A DNA stretch of 64,000 nt from Erinaceus europaeus (Eukaryota > Chordata > Mammalia > Eulipotyphla > Erinaceidae): assembly GCF_950295315.1 (NCBI RefSeq), contig NC_080175.1, forward strand, positions 63,158,487 to 63,222,486, given 5' to 3'. The notes beneath the pieces are model-generated. The model searched no databases and was not told where the DNA came from. It saw only the letters and a program-made list of their open reading frames with translations. The position numbers and the translations under genes are program-made. This document shows, in pieces, positions 54,030-63,054 of this stretch. Within the stretch, counting starts at the first letter, position 1, and each line of letters opens with the position of its first letter.

Positions 54030-54990
54030 CTTCTGTAGGTTTATAATACAGCAAAATGGCCACCATTTTCCTCCATAATTTACTTTGGACTTCTCAGGTA
54101 GAGTAGCCCAGAATTCATGGATCTTTACTAACTTATTGAGTGGAACCACTTTTAAATGGCACTTAGAAGCTGATCCAGATAAAGGTGACAAATTATTGCC
54201 TAAAGGGTGTTTATAAATATTAGGAAGGAAAGGATAAAAATTTTTGGTGAAGGTCATATTAAAAGGTATAAAAGAATTACTTTACTTGTTATTCTTGAAT
54301 AAAGTGATAAAAGTAATATTATACTGAGCACTGATTTATTTATTTAAGGAAATATGTGGCATATTAGTACATAATCCTTAAACACACAAGTAATAGCAAC
54401 CAGATAGGTAAAACAAAACAAAACAAACAGAAAAACCAGGAGAGGTTAGAGTGGCATATTCCATACATTTTTATTCTTTCGTATCATGGACAGAAAGTAA
54501 AACTAAACAAAGATAGAATAAGAATATATTGTGATATTTTATATGAATATTATAATGCATGTGCAAGTATTTTAAAATATGTGCCTTCCTGGTCAAGTGT
54601 TACAGAGTTCTATATGCTTCATCAAGGTTGTTATGACTTTGTTTTGCACCCTGGGCTTGCTGACCTGAAACATAACAAAGATGTAGAAATGACATTCACA
54701 CCTCTTAATTGGTATCATTAAAGGAATTTTTTTGCATGCCAGAGGACACAGTGAGAGACCTCCTTGAGATTACTATGCTCTTGGGAAAACTGAAACTGTC
54801 TTCTAATGAGAACACAATGCTTATAACTCTTAAAATGACTTCTGGTTAGCAGTTAGTATATATATTAGGATACAAGTTCTGCTGTGAATGCATTTTGAGA
54901 GGTTTTTGTTGTTCTGAAAAAAATCAAAGTGCTAAGAGACAAGTGAAAATAATACAATAACTGAATAAATTATGGAAAATATAAGTGTAA
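54030..54990. other. Unannotated AT-rich stretch
   Basis: No gene or repeat recognised. Confidence 0.5.
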
Positions 54991-54994
54991 ATGA

Positions 54995-55017
54995 AGAAAG
55001 GAGAAAGAGAGAGAGAC

Positions 55018-55048
<31 letters not shown>

Positions 55049-55050
55049 AA
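54995..55050. repeat. (GA)n microsatellite
   Basis: GA repeats with occasional GACA and GAAA. Confidence 0.93.
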
Positions 55051-55059
55051 TGCATCTAG

Positions 55060-55356
55060 TCATGGGAGCTGAAGAAGTGTTTAATGAAAAAGCTGTGATT
55101 TATTGTAATGCATGTCACACTAGAAACTGCTATCTGCTGAAAAGTTGGTATGAAAATAATAGGATGGTAAATGTCAGAAATTTAAAGCTGCTTTTTTCCC
55201 CTTTAAATAACTGTAATTCTTGCAGAAGTCACTTAAGCAAAAATGACTTCTTTATGTGCAAATTCCTTAGTGCATTTAAAAAGACTATGTGCATTTTTAT
55301 TGAACATTACTACTGAGACTCTTACTGACCAACTTGTTCCAATGTCCATGATTGTT

Positions 55357-55360
<4 letters not shown>
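55060..55360. other. Unannotated stretch
   Basis: A 114-codon frame (54972-55316) starts in the GA repeat. No family resemblance seen, probably chance. Confidence 0.45.

Positions 55361-55394
<34 letters not shown>
55361..55394. repeat. (GT)n microsatellite
   Basis: Pure GT run. Confidence 0.97.
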
Positions 55395-55397
<3 letters not shown>

Positions 55398-55444
55398 GTA
55401 TATGTCTGTATTTGTTTAGTAATTTATATATTTACTTGTCACCA

Positions 55445-55610
55445 TGGCTTCATGACTCTAGGTCTATTTTTCCTGATAAGGGTCTGGAAGGGGGAGATAA
55501 CATAGCACAGAATCTTTCCCCTGTGCTGTGGGGGTTGAACTTAAACCTGGATCACTTGCATGGCAAAGCAGGTAATCAACCAGGTGAGCTAGCTTGCTAC
55601 CTTGTAAGTA
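55445..55610 (-). mobile_element. Diverged ERI-type SINE
   Basis: 'GCTGTGGGGGTTGAACTTAA', 'GGTAATCAACCAGGTGAGC' fit the antisense body and head. Confidence 0.5.
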
Positions 55611-55627
55611 TGTTTGAAACATAGATT

Positions 55628-55880
55628 GAGGCTGGTCAGTGGCTCATGCAGTTGAGTGTATACATTACTACGTGCATGGACTGGGTTCAAGCCCCTGGTC
55701 CACACTTATATGTGCATTTCCTTCTCCTTCTCTCTCTCTTCCTCTCTCACTTCCCTCTCATTTTCTCTCTGTTATATCAAATAAAATAACATAATGAAAA
55801 AAATAGTCACCAGGAGAGGTGGATTTGTAGTACAGGCACCAGCCCTCAGTGAAAGCTATGGTAAAAAAAAAAAAGAAAAA
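55628..55880 (+). mobile_element. ERI-type SINE, long form
   Basis: 'GAGGCTGGTCAGTGGCTCAT', 'TGGGTTCAAGCCCCTGG', CT-rich tract, then the 3' module 'CACCAGGAGAGGTGGATTTG' and an A-rich tail. Confidence 0.8.
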
Positions 55881-55889
55881 AGAAAAAAA

Positions 55890-56785
55890 GAAACTTACAT
55901 TTTCATAGAAAAGAACTGACGGAGTTATCATATGGAAACACTGTAGCTTTCTTATTAGCTCTTTTTGTATTACAGAAACTTATATGAACTTAATCAACAA
56001 GCTTGAATAGGAAAAAAAAAAAAGGACCATGATATTTTCATGACCCTTTAGATTTAAATGAAATTTGCAACAAAACTTCCTTGCTTTCTTTATATTAATG
56101 TTAATATTAATAACAACTTTAGAAGCAAGAACCACTTGTCTTTGATTTAAATAGAAAATAAACCATTTTATCAAGGTTCCAGTTAATAATAATGGGAGCG
56201 AGGGCCACATTCCTAGTGACTTATCTATTTCATTAGTTGGGTTTAAATAAAAGTGTAGTTTTCTGCAATTTTGCTGATATCTATCTTGTTCACATGCATG
56301 CTATGAATATAATAATAATGAGTCTTATCTTCCTGATGTCAGCTTTTATTGTTACACGGCTTTTTGCCAAAGCCACTTCTCTCTAACATCGATACTCACC
56401 TCTTCAGTTGGGCATTCACACTGTGCCTTACACTGTGCCTTTTGGTATGCTTTCTCTATTCCCCCTCATTATGATTTATTTCATTCATTGATTGGATTTC
56501 AAATTTGTGTATTTTAAAAATATAAAGTTTAAGTCCTGACTCCAGATATCCATGAATATGGACTTATTTTTTTTTAAATAATCAGTTTTTGCAGATTTAA
56601 TCAAGTTATTTTAGGTCACATTGGAGTAGAGTGAGCCTCAATCCAGTGGTTGGTGTCTCTAAGAGAAACAAATTTAAACACAGAGATATAGAGAAATCCA
56701 TGTGAGGTAGAGGCTGAAGTGATGTATCTAGAAGGCAAGGAACTCCAAGGATTGTCCACAAGCACTGGGAGATATAGAACTCAAA
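55890..56785. other. Unannotated stretch
   Basis: No gene or repeat recognised. A 20-bp tandem occurs at about 56421-56441 (CACTGTGCCTTA repeated). Confidence 0.5.
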
Positions 56786-56789
56786 AAGG

Positions 56790-57064
56790 GGCACCCTGTG
56801 GTGGTGTACTTATTAAGCACACATAGTATTAAATGTAAGAACCCACCCAAGGATCAGGGTTTGAGCAGGGGTGATGCCTCAAATGTGGTGAAACAGGTCT
56901 GCAAGTGTCTTTCCTTCTCCTTCTCTATCTCCCCCTCCTCTCTAATTTCTCTCTATCCTATCCAAGAAAATAGTTAAAACGACCTCCAGGAGCAGTGGGT
57001 TTATAGTACCAGCACCAAGCCTCAGCAATAACCCTAGAGACCAAAAAAAAAAAAAAAAAAAAAG
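56790..57064 (+). mobile_element. ERI-type SINE, long form
   Basis: 'CCTGTGGTGGTGTACTTATT', 'AAACAGGTCTGCAAGTGTC', CT-rich tract, 'CTCCAGGAGCAGTGGGTTTA', 'AGCAATAACCCTAGAG' and an A-run (57042-57063). Confidence 0.88.
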
Positions 57065-57589
57065 TCAAGAAGGGATATTCATTTATAATCTTCAAAGATA
57101 TCATAACCATTTATACACCTTAATTTGGAACTTTTACCCCACTCCTGATCGATGAGTCAATACATTGATCTGTTTAATGCCACTTAGTTTGTAGCAATTT
57201 GTTGTTGAAGCCCTAGTAAACTAATAGACGCAGGAAATTAAGCTTGTCAAGTTTTTTGTTTGTTTTATTTTTGGGGGGTGGTATCTTGCAAGTTTTGTTA
57301 GGTAGATTAAATTGCAAGATGTCTAGACAATTTAATGTTACTATACTATCTTATTTTTTTTCATTTGACCCTTAGAAAATGAAAATATATGTATATTATT
57401 GTACACTAAAGATGAACCTCTAATTCTAGAGGTAAATTTCCTTCTTATTGGTATCTGTTCAATTGTATTATTAAGAATTCCACATTATGTATGACAACTT
57501 CTGCTCAAGAATAGATATATTGTGATTATTTTTCTTCATCTTATCAGCGTTTTCCTAATTCATGCTACTATTCCCATATTTATTTATTT
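57065..57589. other. Unannotated stretch
   Basis: No gene or repeat recognised. Confidence 0.5.
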
Positions 57590-57905
57590 GTTTGATTTTC
57601 ACATTTTCTTGGAGATTAATGGTTTACAATATAGTTATTGACACATAAATTCAGTATCTTATCTCCTTATAATAAGTATCTGCAAAACACTCTAAGCTCC
57701 CAACCTAAGTGCTTTTTCCACTATCATATGCCAGAATCCCAATGTCCCTTTATCCTTTCCCTCTCCCTCCTTCCCCAGAGTCCTTTGCTTTGGTGGGATA
57801 CACCACACCCAGTCCAGCTTCACCTTATGTCTTACCTTCTGCCTTTGTATCTTAAATTCTACCTTATGACTTGTGTTTTGGAAGACTCAAGAATTTGAAG
57901 CTATT
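57590..57905. repeat. Unclassified old repeat
   Basis: 'CTGCAAAACACTCTAAGCTC' resembles 'CTGCAAAACACTCACCAATG' at 47011, and the CT-rich 'CCCTCTCCCTCCTTCCCCAG' suggests an old L1 3' UTR. Identity uncertain. Confidence 0.35.
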
Positions 57906-57984
57906 TATTTTCTGTATTCTTACTAATGTAAAACAAGACATGTCAACTTGCAATTTTTACATTCAGCAAAAATCCTGAGGCAAG

Positions 57985-58260
57985 AAGGTAGCTAACCTGA
58001 TATAGGGTGACTTACCATATGAGAGACCCTGGGTTCAAACCCAAACTCCATATGAAAGTACCATAGATGACTTTGGAAGAACTCCATGGATGATAAATTG
58101 TTACAATGTCTCTCTTTTCCCTGTTTTTTCTCTCTGTTTCCTAGTCCTCTTCTTCCTCCTCTTATACTCTCTCCCAAACTAGAACATACCTGGATAACTG
58201 CCCACAAGATATGCATATTGCAAAGCTCAGAGTTCATTCTCCATCTCTGCACAAAAGAAA
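57985..58260 (+). mobile_element. Diverged tRNA-derived SINE
   Basis: 'AAGAAGGTAGCTAACCTGAT', 'AGAGACCCTGGGTTCAAACCC' (box B, broken for length), and a CT-rich tract. Confidence 0.55.
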
Positions 58261-58429
58261 AAATATTTTTAAATTCATCATTATGAATTACATTATCATG
58301 AAGAGGAGAAGACTGTAAGAATGTATGTCAGCTGAATTAAGAACTTTCTTGAGGAAACAGGAATAGTATACCAGGCAAGTCATATGCTATGTGTGCAAAT
58401 CAAGTTTGAACCCTGGCACAAGAGAGTGC

Positions 58430-58995
58430 ACTATCTATCAAGTTTCTACCAAATTTCTTCAAGAAAATAGAAGAAAGGATATAAAATTTTATCTGGAGAA
58501 AATATCCAGAATAGCTAAAGAAATCCAGAGAGAATTGAGCAAGAATGGAGGCATCATGATTTCTGACCTCAAGGCATACTGCAGAGCCATTATAATCAAA
58601 ATGACTTGGTACTGGAACCAAAATAAACAGAACAGTGAAAAAGAATTGAGAGTACAGAAATCAGTCCCCTCACCTATAGACATCTTTTTTTTTTTTTTTG
58701 ACAAGGGAGCCAAAAATATCAAATGAAGTAAGAAGGCCCTATTCAACAAATGGTATTTGGAAAATTGGGTTCAGACATGCAGAAGAATTAAACTGAACCA
58801 TCATATGCAAAAGTAAACTCTAAATGGACCAAAAGTTTAGAAGTCTTGGTAGGAATCTTCAAATACTAGCAGGAAAATTTAGGCAGAACTCTTCCATGTA
58901 AGGTTCAGAAACATCTTCTACTATTCAAATTTAATTGCAAGGAAAACAGAAGCAAAAATAAAGCAATAGGGCTACATCAAACCGAAAAGCTTCTG
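58430..58995 (+). pseudogene. Old L1 ORF2 fragment
   Basis: Encodes a decayed stretch resembling IAKEIQRELSKNGGIMISDL and IIIKMTWYWNQNKQ, the ORF2 region after the reverse transcriptase (compare [12 protein letters not shown]). It continues to 'CGAAAAGCTTCTG', where an LTR is inserted; L1 appears to resume at 59699 ('TCTGCATGGCAAAAGGAATC'). Confidence 0.8.
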
Positions 58996-59393
58996 TGTAG
59001 GGAGCCAGGTCAGGAGATAAATGGTGGAAAACATCTTAAAGCAGCATCTAAGACAAATCTCATAGTAGAAACTGTGAATCAGCTATCAGAGGACAAACCC
59101 ACCATGCCATGTGCTGTCAGTCAGCTTCAGAGACCAAATTCCATGGAATATGTGCTGAAACACAAGCTCTCTTAGGAGAAATTCAGTACATACATGCAGA
59201 AGAGGACATCCCTTTTGTCTCTGACCTTCTCACAGTCTAGATTAGAATGTATGAAAATGTCTCAGTCCATAATCCAAACAATTATATAAGTGAGTGAAGT
59301 ATCCAAATTCATGGGAGAGTTTGCCAAAATTTGCTATATAAATATGGCATTAATAAACATGTCCAGCATTGTGTTTCATACCATTACCTGAGT

Positions 59394-59463
59394 GGGATGC
59401 ATTGGATCGACCTTCTCGTGGTGCATCCCGTGAGTACCCATTCATTGGGGAAACTGACGATCC
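59394..59463 (+). ncRNA. HDV-like self-cleaving ribozyme, copy 1 (predicted)
   Basis: Nested double-pseudoknot pattern of the hepatitis-delta-like fold. P1 is GGGATGC (59394-59400) with GCATCCC (59423-59429). J1/2 is ATT. P2 is GGATCG (59404-59409) with CGATCC (59458-59463). P3 is ACC (59410-59412) with GGT (59420-59422), enclosing L3 TTCTCGT (HDV genomic L3: UCCUCGC). P4 is CCCA (59437-59440) with TGGG (59446-59449). J4/2 is GAAACTGA, so the catalytic-type cytosine is C59454 followed by TGA before P2 (C-N-R-A pattern). Predicted cleavage is just 5' of G59394, the element's first base. P1.1 is weak (one G-C pair). Predicted from base pairing only, not tested. Confidence 0.78.
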
Positions 59464-59484
59464 TTCCTAGCCGACTGAATCCAC

Positions 59485-59580
59485 ATGGATCCCAGTCACT
59501 TTCAAAGCCAGCAACAAGCAGCTCCTGACAGCTTTCAACCTGACGCCGTTGACTGGCTATGGAAGAAGGGCAAACGCTAG
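59485..59580 (+). CDS. 31-codon mini-ORF, Vingi ORF ends fused in frame
   Basis: ATG at 59485 is the start codon shared with copy 2 (60915). The first 18 residues (MDPSHFQSQQQAAPDSFQ) are identical in both. Copy 1 then reads PDAVDWLWKKGKR and TAG at 59578-59580, followed at once by the AGAAG tail. A plausible reading is that the LINE's ORF start and ORF end were joined in frame by internal deletion. Whether the 31-residue peptide is ever made is unknown; it may only reflect ancestry. Confidence 0.45.
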   Translation: MDPSHFQSQQQAAPDSFQPDAVDWLWKKGKR

Positions 59581-59739
59581 AAGAAGAAGACCTGAGTGGG
59601 TCCAAGGTTCTTTGTCTCTGAGTGTTTTCATTTCCCTCCACTCCTTCGGATCCTTGTGAGGGCCAGACTCCCTAACTGCAGAGTAGGCTTCTCACAGGTC
59701 TGCATGGCAAAAGGAATCACCACTGTAATCTACATTTTC

Positions 59740-59966
59740 TGTACATACACTATATGATCATCATTTGTTTCTTTACTGAGTAAGCCCACCTCTCACCTAT
59801 CATAAACATGCATGATTTTCTAAGAAAACTCTCAAGTATGTGTAGACTATGCGACCAAAATTATACTCTGTAATTGTATTAAGCCAGATCCCCATTTCAT
59901 TGATTTTGAAACTTGCCATTAGATTTCATAGCTCAAGATGATTTCAAGTAAATATAGTAATAATAA
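59740..59966. other. Unannotated stretch
   Basis: Below the reporting length for most purposes; no gene or repeat seen beyond a trace of L1 at 59699-59728. Confidence 0.4.
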
Positions 59967-59973
59967 TAATAAT

Positions 59974-60567
59974 TGTAAAAGGCAGTAGCCTGGAAGTTCC
60001 CTTTTTATGCAGAAGTTTTCAAGTTCCTTTTAGTATAAGTTGCTTGTAGTGTGAGATGGAAAATTCCTTGCCCTTTCCCCCTTGAAGAACAGGACCTAAT
60101 AGTAAGCCACTGGTTGTTTACCAAGAATCAGTAAGCCACCGGTTGTTTACCAAGACCCTGCAAACAGGCAGAGCTTATCAGGGCTTTTGCACTAGGAAAT
60201 TATTTTCTAGGAGGGAGCAGCTGATTGCGGGGGGATGTGGTGACCCTACCGGGCTAGATTCTATTGGTTGTGTGATTTTGAAATGTTTGAAACCAGCCAG
60301 CACTTTGCTTTGAATGGATCATGCTTTTGCTAAGTTTGAAATGATTGGATTTTGTGTTTTCTATAGCCTGTTATTGGATGTAGGTTGATAAGGTGATGTG
60401 TTCCCCCTCCCTGAGTGTAGTCTGAATTCCTATAAATTGTGTGGTTTGAGCCTTGTTCAGGGTCGAGCTTGGTAGACTAACATCAGTCACCACTCGGCCC
60501 GGATTGCAATTCATGAATAAACATCTTTGCCTCTTTACAGTGGATGGTGGTTTGATTTTGTGCTCGC

Positions 60568-60568
<1 letters not shown>
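59974..60568 (+). mobile_element. Solo LTR inserted in an (AAT)n run
   Basis: Starts TGTAAAAGG. It has 'CCTATAAATTGTG' (TATA-like, about 60430), 'CTCGGCCCGGATTGCAATTC' and AATAAA (about 60516), typical of gammaretrovirus-like LTR R regions. (AAT)n lies on both sides. The 3' end (GCTCGCT) is not the usual CA, so the end may be mutated or truncated. Confidence 0.7.
60101..60158 (+). repeat. 29-bp direct repeat in LTR U3
   Basis: AGTAAGCCAC(T/C)GGTTGTTTACCAAG units at 60101-60129 and 60130-60158. Duplicated U3 blocks often act as enhancers in gammaretrovirus LTRs. GTTTAC resembles a forkhead-factor site (inference). Confidence 0.85.

Positions 60569-60615
<47 letters not shown>
60569..60615. 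repeat. (AAT)n microsatellite
   Basis: Continuous AAT units, matching the shorter run left of the LTR at 59958-59973. Confidence 0.97.
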
Positions 60616-60617
<2 letters not shown>

Positions 60618-60810
60618 TTTTCTATAAGGCTTTAATAGTGAATTCTATCATTAAAGTATACCAAAGCTGAAAATGCATAAGGAAATGGCTGGAAGGAAAG
60701 AGAGTAGTGTTGAATGGTCCTGAGAGTCTCTTGTCCAAGAAAAGCAGTTTATATAAAGTATAATTTGTATGGAAAGTGCATTGAGTATAGTAAAGATAAT
60801 TGACAGAATC
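60616..60810. other. Unannotated spacer
   Basis: No feature recognised. Confidence 0.4.
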
Positions 60811-60823
60811 AGTATTTCAATTA

Positions 60824-60893
60824 GAGATGCATTGGATTGACCTTCCCGTGGTGCATCTCGTGAGTACCCATTCATTGGGGAAACTGAGGATCC
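60824..60893 (+). ncRNA. HDV-like ribozyme, copy 2 (decayed)
   Basis: P1 is GAGATGC (60824-60830) with GCATCTC (60853-60859), 7 bp, where the second pair is A-T instead of the G-C of copy 1. P2 is GGATTG with GGATCC (60888-60893), five pairs including one G-U and one terminal mismatch. P3 ACC/GGT, P4 CCCA/TGGG and the J4/2 CTGA are unchanged; L3 is TTCCCGT. P2 has probably decayed after insertion. Confidence 0.7.
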
Positions 60894-60914
60894 TTCCTAG
60901 CCTACTGAATCCAC

Positions 60915-61037
60915 ATGGATCCCAGTCACTTTCAAAGCCAGCAACAAGCAGCTCCTGACAGTTTTCAAGCTGTTGGTCCTGCTCTTCGAGTCCTCCAACT
61001 TAATGTTGAGGGGCTGTCCTTTGCCAAACGCGTTCTT
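60915..61037 (+). pseudogene. Vingi-like ORF, N-terminal fragment
   Basis: Starts ATG, MDPSHFQSQQQAAPDSFQ, then AVGPALRVLQLNVEGLSFAKR, matching the usual N-terminal strand of AP-like endonucleases in LINEs (LQLNVEGLS). The reading frame runs on past the element into flanking DNA to 61157, which is chance. Vingi family assignment is from memory of hedgehog elements; another Ingi/RTE-like clade is possible. Confidence 0.7.
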
Positions 61038-61054
61038 AGTATTTCAATTAAAAC

Positions 61055-62660
61055 AGAGGATATACCCAGCATGAAGGTTCTTACAAGCCAAGGGATCCAT
61101 ATCAAAGGGCATCCACCTTATATTTATTTACTTACTTATTTGGGGCATCCACTTTAAAAAGGACTCAAATCCTGGTTGCCTCTAGGCACAGAGTGCTTTT
61201 TGTTCTTTGGTTTAAGACTGCTGGCTGACTGATTTAACTAAATGGTCGATTCGTTTTGATTGGTCTTTTTCCTACTTTCTTCTTTAGTCTGGCACTTAAA
61301 CTCCTGCTCTGTTGACTTACTTATAAATAAAGAGTAGGTCTGTGAAATCATAAACTCCCCCTATACCTAATTCCACCCCCCCCCCCAAAAAAAAAAGTAG
61401 GACTTATAGGCTCCCTTTACTTCCCCTCCACATTGAAAACTGACAGTTTCCCAGGTGGGCTAATTTCCTCTATTGTTTCAGTTTCTGATGCTTACTGCTG
61501 AAGGGCATCTTGAAACATTAAGAACCCTAAGGGCCCATCCAGTTGTTTTATGATGGTAAAAACCTGTTGGAAACTTTGTACTGCCTCCAAGAGAGTGCCT
61601 CCAGATAATTCTAACCATAAGCTTTAATAGAAGTAGGTTGAGACCAACACAAAACAATGAGTCAGACTTTTGTAAGGGAGGGGGTGGGAGTGGCAGAGAG
61701 GCAAGTTTAGCAAAGTTATTAACAACAATAAAAAGTGCCTATTACATCTGAGCAATAGCAAGAAAGTGAGAAGTGAAAATGACCAAACAGAGTGGTCATT
61801 CCAAGTGGTCTTCCAAGTGGTAAGAAGATTAGACTTTTTCATTTTCATTTTTTTTTAGGTCTTAAGACTTTAGAGTACTGCAGATATTTAATATTCAAAA
61901 ATTATAGGTACAGCTAAATAAAAAATGGGTGTATTAGTGTATTGGGGGGAATTGACTGACCATTTGGCTCCCCAACATTTAAAAGTTTGTCACTCATAAT
62001 CTCAACAAGGTATTGAGGAGAAAGCATGATTTTCAGAAATTTTAAACTTTATTCAGGAAAATTGAGAACATTTACATGTTTAGGCAAAGACAGAAAGAGA
62101 GCAAAGTCCCTCAGAGCTCTATCACTCATATGTTGGTAGGGTGCTCACCTAAGGCTGAGAGCCAAAGCACAGCTATAGGTCTAGCCACATCCAGCCTGCC
62201 TCCACCTTTCCAAACTACACCTGTCACCATTCCCATTTGCTGGGCAGCAGTATCCTTCCCCCAGGCACCTTTGTGCCTCCAGAACACATGTTCCGATGTG
62301 GTATCCCCCTCTAGGTTCTTCTAGTCTCTCAACATTAGAACACAACTTGATGGTATAATATTCAAAAAGGAATATTGGCTTTAGTCCACTAGAGTTAAGT
62401 CATATACTAATCTGAATATATTTAAGTGTTTTCCAGGAAAAAAAAATCATACAAGAGGAAAAGATGGCCACGATGACTTGATTAATATACCATAGGTTGA
62501 GGAGGACTCCAGTGAACAGTCTCCATAGTAAGTTCTGTCCAGTCGGTAATCTGGTGTCCTCATTTCTCATTAGAAAAAAGTATTTTTAAGACTCTTTTTA
62601 GGTCAAAGGAATAAAACAGTGGTTGCTCCCATGTGGGATTGTCACAAATTTGACAAGCAT
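61055..62660. other. Unannotated stretch
   Basis: About 1.6 kb with no recognised gene or mobile element, apart from a C-run then A-run at 61375-61397. A 'TTATTTATTTACTTACTTATTT' type tract lies near 61120, shortened here. Confidence 0.5.
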
Positions 62661-62677
62661 GTTTGTTTCCTGAATTC

Positions 62678-63040
62678 CTTTTTTTTTTTTTCCCCTCCTC
62701 CAGGGTTTTTTATTGCTGGGCTCGGTGCCTGCACCATGAATCCACCGCTCCTGGAGGCCATTTTTTTTCCCTCCTTTTGTTGCCCTTGTTGTAGCTTCAT
62801 TGTGGTTATTATTATTGCCCTTGTTGACTCAATTCGTTGTTGGATAGGACAGAGAGAAATGGAGAGAGGAGGGGAAGATAGAAAAGGGAAGAGAAAGATA
62901 GACACCTACAGACCTGCTTCACTGCCTGTGAAGCGACTCCCCTGCAGGTGGGGAGCCGGGGGCTGGAACTGGGATCCTTACGCCGGTCCCTGCGCTTTGC
63001 GCCACATGCGCTTAACCCACTGCGCCACCGCCCGACCCCC
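62678..63040 (-). mobile_element. ERI-type SINE, long form, young
   Basis: Full antisense copy: 3' module ('GGCTCGGTGCCTGCACCATG', 'CCACCGCTCCTGGAGGCC'), body, box B region and head 'CCCACTGCGCCACCGCCCG'. It has a perfect 14-bp target-site duplication TGTTTCCTGAATTC (62664-62677 and 63041-63054). High similarity to the deduced consensus suggests a recent insertion. Confidence 0.95.
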
Positions 63041-63054
63041 TGTTTCCTGAATTC

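Larger units (their letters stand above)
59394..59588 (+). mobile_element. Vingi-derived short element, copy 1
   Basis: A 195-bp insertion in the LTR. Its first ~150 bp match copy 2 at 60824, including the start of an open frame. Copy 2's frame continues into ALRVLQLNVEGLSFAKR, the conserved start of an AP-endonuclease domain as in Vingi/Ingi LINEs. Copy 1 instead jumps to a segment ending in a stop codon and an AGAAGAAG tail. The flanks share ACCTGAGT (59386-59393 and 59589-59596), extended by GGG at the element start, so the 5' junction is ambiguous by 3 nt. Confidence 0.82.
58996..59696 (+). mobile_element. LTR in L1, itself carrying a Vingi-derived insertion
   Basis: TGTAGGG start, CTCACA end. 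It has a TATA box (CTATATAAATA, about 59334-59344) and AATAAA (59352-59357). Without the nested 195-bp insertion and its duplication it is about 0.5 kb. Ends are inferred from where L1 stops and resumes; the flanks CTTCTG and GGTCTG would be a 6-bp duplication with two changes. Confidence 0.65.
60824..61037 (+). mobile_element. Vingi-derived short element, copy 2 (5' end only)
   Basis: 214 bp bounded by a perfect 13-bp target-site duplication AGTATTTCAATTA (60811-60823 and 61038-61050). It contains the ribozyme-like start, the shared leader and the first 41 codons of the endonuclease ORF, then stops mid-domain at AKRVL with no tail. A 5' end without a 3' end is the reverse of ordinary LINE truncation. 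Confidence 0.9.

Noticed and set aside
59445..59463. Hammerhead ribozyme motifs (GGGGAAACTGACGATCC contains GAAA and CTGACGA)
   Set aside because: In a hammerhead the order must be CUGANGA, stem II, GAAA, with a third stem. Here GAAA directly precedes CTGACGA and no stem II or III can form. The HDV-like fold explains the same bases better.
62619..63050. A 143-codon plus-strand frame
   Set aside because: Antisense of a young SINE.
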